8,920 bases of DNA from positions 27,776-36,695 of the forward strand of contig DITH01000091.1 in assembly GCA_002422745.1 (NCBI GenBank), in the 5' to 3' direction. The notes below the pieces were generated by a model, which was not told where the DNA came from, made no database searches, and saw nothing but the letters and a program-made list of their open reading frames with translations. This DNA is from Alphaproteobacteria bacterium UBA6189 (GTDB lineage: Bacteria; Pseudomonadota; Alphaproteobacteria; Rickettsiales; UBA3002). This document shows, piece after piece, positions 6,468 to 8,920 of this stretch; position 1 is the first letter of the stretch, and every line of letters starts with the position of its first letter. The position numbers and the translations under genes are program-made.

Positions 6468-6486
6468 AGCACGAGCGCCACACTAT

Positions 6487-6513
6487 GTCTTAATTGTCGG
6501 AGACAATTAAGAC
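6487..6513. repeat. Perfect 12-bp inverted repeat (hairpin) across the P4 stop codon
   Basis: GTCTTAATTGTC (6487-6498) and GACAATTAAGAC (6502-6513) are exact reverse complements around a 3-nt GGA loop. The arm nearest P4 contains the last codons and the TAA of P4 (6507-6509). The stem is AT-rich and no U-run follows on the minus strand (ATAGTG instead), so it is not a standard intrinsic terminator. It may protect the mRNA 3' end, limit readthrough into P3, or be a protein or recombinase binding site. The P3 3' end has no equivalent. Confidence 0.8.
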
Positions 6514-7271
6514 GCATTGGGGAAAATCAAGGAGCAAGCGATGGCATTGTTGTCCAGCTTGTAGGTAGTGTCTAGATCCGAGTAATTGGCCGCGTTCGTG
6601 CAGCTTGGCCAATTTAACATCATCAGTTTACCTCTACCGGGCATACCATCATCCACTTTACTGTCCAGATTCCACGCTTCTTCAGGACGCAACGCGGACA
6701 CAAATGTTCGGTTGGTGGTAGAGGGATTACCAAACATTAGAAAATTTCGATAATTATAGGCGAATGTCCCGCTATCGCCGGGGTAATTTAATAATGCCCC
6801 TGTTGACCATCCTGCCTTGCCGAGTTTGGAGGCAGGTGCGTTCATTCCGACTTCCGTATCGGTGAGGCCTGCGCTGCCACTCAGACCTGAATAGCTACCT
6901 TCAATAAGTCCTGCGAAGCTCAACTGCCGCCAGAATTGATATTCTTCGCCCCAGCCACCGCTTGCGGTAGGGGCATTTAACGTCGTATTCCCATTCCCAT
7001 TACAGACGCCATTCGCGGCGGCGGTGCCGGTGTGGCTGTTGCAGTTGGTGGCGTCCTTGCCCCAGAAGGCCGTGGCATTGGTGAGGTCGCCCGGCAGGCC
7101 GAGATATTTATCCTGAAAGGCGCGGGTGGCGGTGATCCAGCGGCTATGCTCGGTGCCGACGGCGCGCAGCTCGCTGGCGCGAATAAGCGAGCGCCCGGCG
7201 AGAATGCCACCGGTGAGCAGACCCAGAATCACCAGCACGATCGATAATTCGACTAAAGAAAAACCCCGCAT
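6507..7271 (-). CDS. Type IV pilin-like / pseudopilin protein (P4), paralog of P3
   Basis: This 254-aa protein has the same MRG|FSLVE signal, helix and first third as P3, including LGLPGDLTNAT (57-67) and the Cys77/Cys90 loop followed by NGNGN. From residue 96 it diverges, keeping WGEEYQFWRQLSFAGLIEG, SKLGKAGW and EEAWNLDSKVDDG. Cys224 and Cys246 are spaced 21 with 8 residues to the end. GC content drops from about 65% in the shared 5' part to about 50% in the 3' part (estimated from several 60-bp lines). The gene lies 87 bp downstream of rpmE, behind the rpmE terminator, so its promoter must be in the short upstream region; TTGACG (7302-7307 on the minus strand) is a possible -35 without a convincing -10. 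A perfect hairpin spans its stop codon. The order rpmE-P4-P3 makes P4 the copy nearest intact flanking sequence. Confidence 0.85.
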   Translation of the reverse strand: MRGFSLVELSIVLVILGLLTGGILAGRSLIRASELRAVGTEHSRWITATRAFQDKYLGLPGDLTNATAFWGKDATNCNSHTGTAAANGVCNGNGNTTLNAPTASGGWGEEYQFWRQLSFAGLIEGSYSGLSGSAGLTDTEVGMNAPASKLGKAGWSTGALLNYPGDSGTFAYNYRNFLMFGNPSTTNRTFVSALRPEEAWNLDSKVDDGMPGRGKLMMLNWPSCTNAANYSDLDTTYKLDNNAIACSLIFPNAS

Positions 7272-7329
7272 GCAGCTACCGTAACAGAAAAATAGGATGC
7301 GTCAAAACGCAAACGGCCCGCACCAGGGC
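6987..7329 (-). repeat. Direct repeat copy B: P4 leader and 5' third of P4
   Basis: This is the partner of 6125-6467. It covers codons 1 to about 95 of P4 plus 58 bp upstream. Its upstream edge falls inside the right arm of the complete terminator at 7313-7336, so this copy appears to be the source and the P3 copy the derivative. Confidence 0.9.
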
Positions 7330-7336
7330 GGGCCGT
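7313..7336 (-). terminator. Probable intrinsic terminator of rpmE
   Basis: A perfect 9-bp stem, ACGGCCCGC and GCGGGCCGT, encloses a 6-nt loop, 22 bp after the rpmE stop. On the minus strand it is followed by TTGCGTTTTG, an interrupted U-tract, then a second small hairpin (TGCGT-TTTG-ACGCA). The GC-rich stem and position support a terminator; the imperfect tract suggests some readthrough into P4. Confidence 0.7.
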
Positions 7337-7358
7337 CATACAAGAAAAGTCCGCCGCG

Positions 7359-7631
7359 TTACGCGCTGGCTTTATCTTCTTTTTTCTCGTCCGAAGCGCC
7401 GGGCGCTTTGCTGACGGCGGCGATACCGGCGAAGCGGTTATTGAACGCCTCGAGGCGGCCGGTTTTACGCAGGTTCACGCCACCAACCCATGCCGGGTGG
7501 GTTTTGGGATCCACGTCGAGCTGCAGCGTTTCGCCTTCTTTGCCCATGGTGGAACGGGTCTGGTAACGGGTACCGTCGGTCATCACCACGGTGATGGTAT
7601 GATAATCGGGATGAATGCCTGCCTTGGCCAT
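7359..7631 (-). CDS. rpmE: 50S ribosomal protein bL31
   Basis: From the ATG at 7631 this is a 90-aa bL31, a large-subunit protein at the interface with the small subunit. The family core is clear: [16 protein letters not shown] (6-21), RSTMGKEG (26-33), [14 protein letters not shown] (38-51), FNNRFAG (63-69). There are no cysteines, so this is the zinc-free form common in Alphaproteobacteria. The C-terminus carries a roughly 20-residue charged, Ala/Lys/Glu-rich tail beyond the usual ~70-75 aa. The start is set by AAAGGAG 6 nt before the ATG; an in-frame start 28 codons upstream has no such signal and would run through the promoter. It has its own promoter (7687-7715) and terminator, so it is likely monocistronic. 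Confidence 0.96.
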   Translation of the reverse strand: MAKAGIHPDYHTITVVMTDGTRYQTRSTMGKEGETLQLDVDPKTHPAWVGGVNLRKTGRLEAFNNRFAGIAAVSKAPGASDEKKEDKASA

Positions 7632-7686
7632 GGTCGTCTCCTTTAATCCTGCCGGTTTTACGGGAGGATACTGTGTTCGGGCGGGC

Positions 7687-7715
7687 TGAATAGCCGCTGG
7701 GACGTAGCTTGGCAA
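7687..7715 (-). promoter_or_regulatory. Probable sigma70-type promoter of rpmE
   Basis: On the minus strand TTGCCA (7715-7710) and TATTCA (7692-7687) are separated by exactly 17 bp in the 88-bp gap between thiD and rpmE. The predicted start would give a leader of about 50 nt before the rpmE ATG, with the strong AAAGGAG at its end. This is a consensus match by eye only. Confidence 0.55.
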
Positions 7716-7719
7716 GTAT

Positions 7720-8520
7720 TTATTTTAGCGCGCGCGCCGCCGCCGCATGCCCCAACGGGCCATGGCCGCCGCCCAATCCCGGGGCCGCCGCCATGGCTGC
7801 CTGCACATAGGTATGGGCCATGTGGGCCGCATCCGGCACACTCAGGCCCTGCGCCAGGCCGGTGGCGATGGCCGAGGCGAGGGTGCAACCGGTGCCGTGG
7901 GTCGAGGTAGTGGCGATGCGCGGACCGCTGAAACGGGCGCTGCCGCCCGACCAGACGAGAAGGTCGGTCACGATTTCGCCGTCCATATGCCCCCCCTTGA
8001 CCAGGACGGCCCGCGCGCCCATCGCGAGAAGTTCGCTTCCGGCCCGTTCCATACCTTCCAGATCCACGATGGTCCGGCCAGTCAGCACCCCGGCCTCGGG
8101 CAGGTTCGGTGTCAGCAGGGCAGCCCTCGGCAGCAGCCTTGACCGCAGACTGGCGATCGCCTCGTCTTGCAGCAGCGTCGCACCACCCTTGGCCACCATG
8201 ACCGGATCGACCACCAGCGGAACGGACGGCGCCTGCGCTTCCAATTCGTCGGCCACCGCCTCGATGATCGCGGCGCTGGCCAGCATTCCGGTCTTGATGC
8301 TGTCCGCCCCGATATCGGAGAGCACCAGAGCGATCTGCTGGCGGATGAAGTCCGTCGGGATCGGATGGATTCCGAAAACGCCCCGCGTATTCTGGGCGGT
8401 CAGCGCCGTGATCGCGGTCGCGGCATAGCCGCCCAGGCAGGTCACGGACTTGATATCGGCCTGAATGCCCGCGCCGCCTCCTGAATCAGACCCGGCGATG
8501 ATGAGCACCCGGCCTCGCAT
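7720..8520 (-). CDS. thiD: Hydroxymethylpyrimidine / phosphomethylpyrimidine kinase
   Basis: This cytosolic thiamine-pathway kinase phosphorylates HMP and HMP-phosphate to give HMP-pyrophosphate for thiamine phosphate synthase. The 266 aa match the usual ThiD length. Motifs in order: [13 protein letters not shown] (10-22, substrate site), [12 protein letters not shown] (69-80), [10 protein letters not shown] (104-113), TPNLPEA (137-143), VLVKGGH (172-178) and THGTGCTL (207-214) with the conserved GTGC anion hole and Cys212. All are intact, so the enzyme should be active. The ATG lies 5 bp after the glmM stop, so the two genes are probably one operon with coupled translation. No TPP riboswitch is visible, as expected for a gene directly behind glmM. 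The C-terminus is Ala-rich. Confidence 0.96.
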   Translation of the reverse strand: MRGRVLIIAGSDSGGGAGIQADIKSVTCLGGYAATAITALTAQNTRGVFGIHPIPTDFIRQQIALVLSDIGADSIKTGMLASAAIIEAVADELEAQAPSVPLVVDPVMVAKGGATLLQDEAIASLRSRLLPRAALLTPNLPEAGVLTGRTIVDLEGMERAGSELLAMGARAVLVKGGHMDGEIVTDLLVWSGGSARFSGPRIATTSTHGTGCTLASAIATGLAQGLSVPDAAHMAHTYVQAAMAAAPGLGGGHGPLGHAAAARALK

Positions 8521-8525
8521 GCCGG

Positions 8526-8920
8526 CTACCGCGCCGCGTCGGTGATGGTCGCGCAGATCTCCTCGACGATGGCCCGCACCATCGCCGCGTCCTCGCCCTC
8601 GCCCATGACCCGGATCAAGGGTTCGGTGCCGGATTTCCGAATCAGCAACCGCCCCCCCTTGCCCAGCCGACCTTCACCCATGCTGATCGCGCTACGGACA
8701 AGATCATTCTCTAGCACCACGCCATTGAGCGCCACCGGCACGCGCACGTTCTGCAGGATCTGCGGATAAGGAGTGAACACGGACAAGACTTCGGAGGCCG
8801 GGCGGTTGGCGGTGATCAGCGCCGCCAGAACCTGAAGTCCGGCGATCAAGCCGTCTCCCGTCGTCGCGTGATCCGAGAGGATCACGTGGCCGGATTGCTC
8901 GCCGCCGACGTTGAAGCCGC
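8526..8920 (-). CDS. glmM: Phosphoglucosamine mutase, C-terminal 130 residues (5' end outside window)
   Basis: The enzyme converts glucosamine-6-phosphate to glucosamine-1-phosphate for UDP-GlcNAc, feeding peptidoglycan and lipid A. Only the 3' part is present; the reading frame is open from the window edge at 8920. Visible are [11 protein letters not shown] (the GEQSGH sugar-binding loop of the family), [10 protein letters not shown], and [15 protein letters not shown], the phosphate-binding loop of the C-terminal domain. GTG at 8885 is an internal Val codon of SGHVILSDH, not a start. About 315 N-terminal residues, including the catalytic serine, lie outside. The gene is followed after 5 bp by thiD in the same direction. 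Confidence 0.95.
   Translation of the reverse strand, partial: GFNVGGEQSGHVILSDHATTGDGLIAGLQVLAALITANRPASEVLSVFTPYPQILQNVRVPVALNGVVLENDLVRSAISMGEGRLGKGGRLLIRKSGTEPLIRVMGEGEDAAMVRAIVEEICATITDAAR

Noticed and set aside
6487..6513. Integron attC or a transposon terminal repeat
   Set aside because: There is no core site, integrase or transposase in the window, no target-site duplication, and the arms are adjacent with a 3-nt loop rather than enclosing an element.
7632..7715. 28-residue N-terminal extension of bL31
   Set aside because: The extension runs through the promoter-like sequence, and the internal ATG at 7631 has a strong AAAGGAG; bL31 proteins start at this point.
7747..8484. Long plus-strand open frames opposite thiD
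   Set aside because: They are antisense to an intact ThiD in GC-rich DNA, where long spurious frames are expected.
7720..8920. Horizontal transfer of thiD-glmM based on high GC
   Set aside because: Some lines reach about 67-70% GC, but parts of hldE reach about 65% too, and the gene order is ordinary; only the 3' halves of P3 and P4 stand out by composition.

Overview
The window reads as chromosomal DNA of a Gram-negative alphaproteobacterium. The evidence is a DUF1013/TrcR-family gene and a DUF1192-family gene, both largely alphaproteobacterial; a glmM-thiD pair; a cysteine-free bL31; and a bifunctional hldE, which implies a heptose-containing lipopolysaccharide core. The lineage cannot be fixed more finely from this sequence alone. 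All genes but one (DUF1192) are on the minus strand, so transcription runs mostly from high to low coordinates.

Layout, from low coordinates: the 5' part of a tRNA-Gln (1-29, cut by the window edge); cutA (73-411); pilin-like gene P1 (408-1178), overlapping cutA by ATGA; an intrinsic terminator; pilin-like gene P2 (1248-2042) with a good promoter; hldE (2187-3662); a heptamer array that fills the gap to a DUF1013/TrcR-family gene (3737-4306); a PIG3-type quinone oxidoreductase (4353-5348); the divergent small DUF1192 gene on the plus strand (5451-5648); pilin-like genes P3 (5645-6409) and P4 (6507-7271); rpmE (7359-7631) with its own promoter and terminator; thiD (7720-8520); and the 3' end of glmM (8526-8920, cut by the window edge).

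Most genes are housekeeping: cell-envelope precursors (glmM, hldE), thiamine (thiD), ribosome (rpmE), tRNA, metal tolerance (cutA) and probable cell-cycle regulation. The unusual content is four class III/type IV pilin-like paralogs in two pairs on either side of the conserved block, with no pilus or type II secretion machinery alongside. All four end in exactly the same cysteine frame (C-X21-C-X8-stop) although their sequences differ widely. P3 and P4 share a 343-bp block of about 96% identity covering the 5' leader and the first third of the gene, followed by GC-poorer, strongly diverged 3' parts. This constant-5'/variable-3' arrangement is the best candidate for a less described system: a diversifying set of surface or pseudopilin subunits.

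Other notable structures are the two-orientation heptamer array before hldE, a perfect 12-bp hairpin across the P4 stop codon, a half-terminator relic before P3, and a terminator lying so close to the P1 ribosome binding site that P1-cutA expression probably depends on readthrough.
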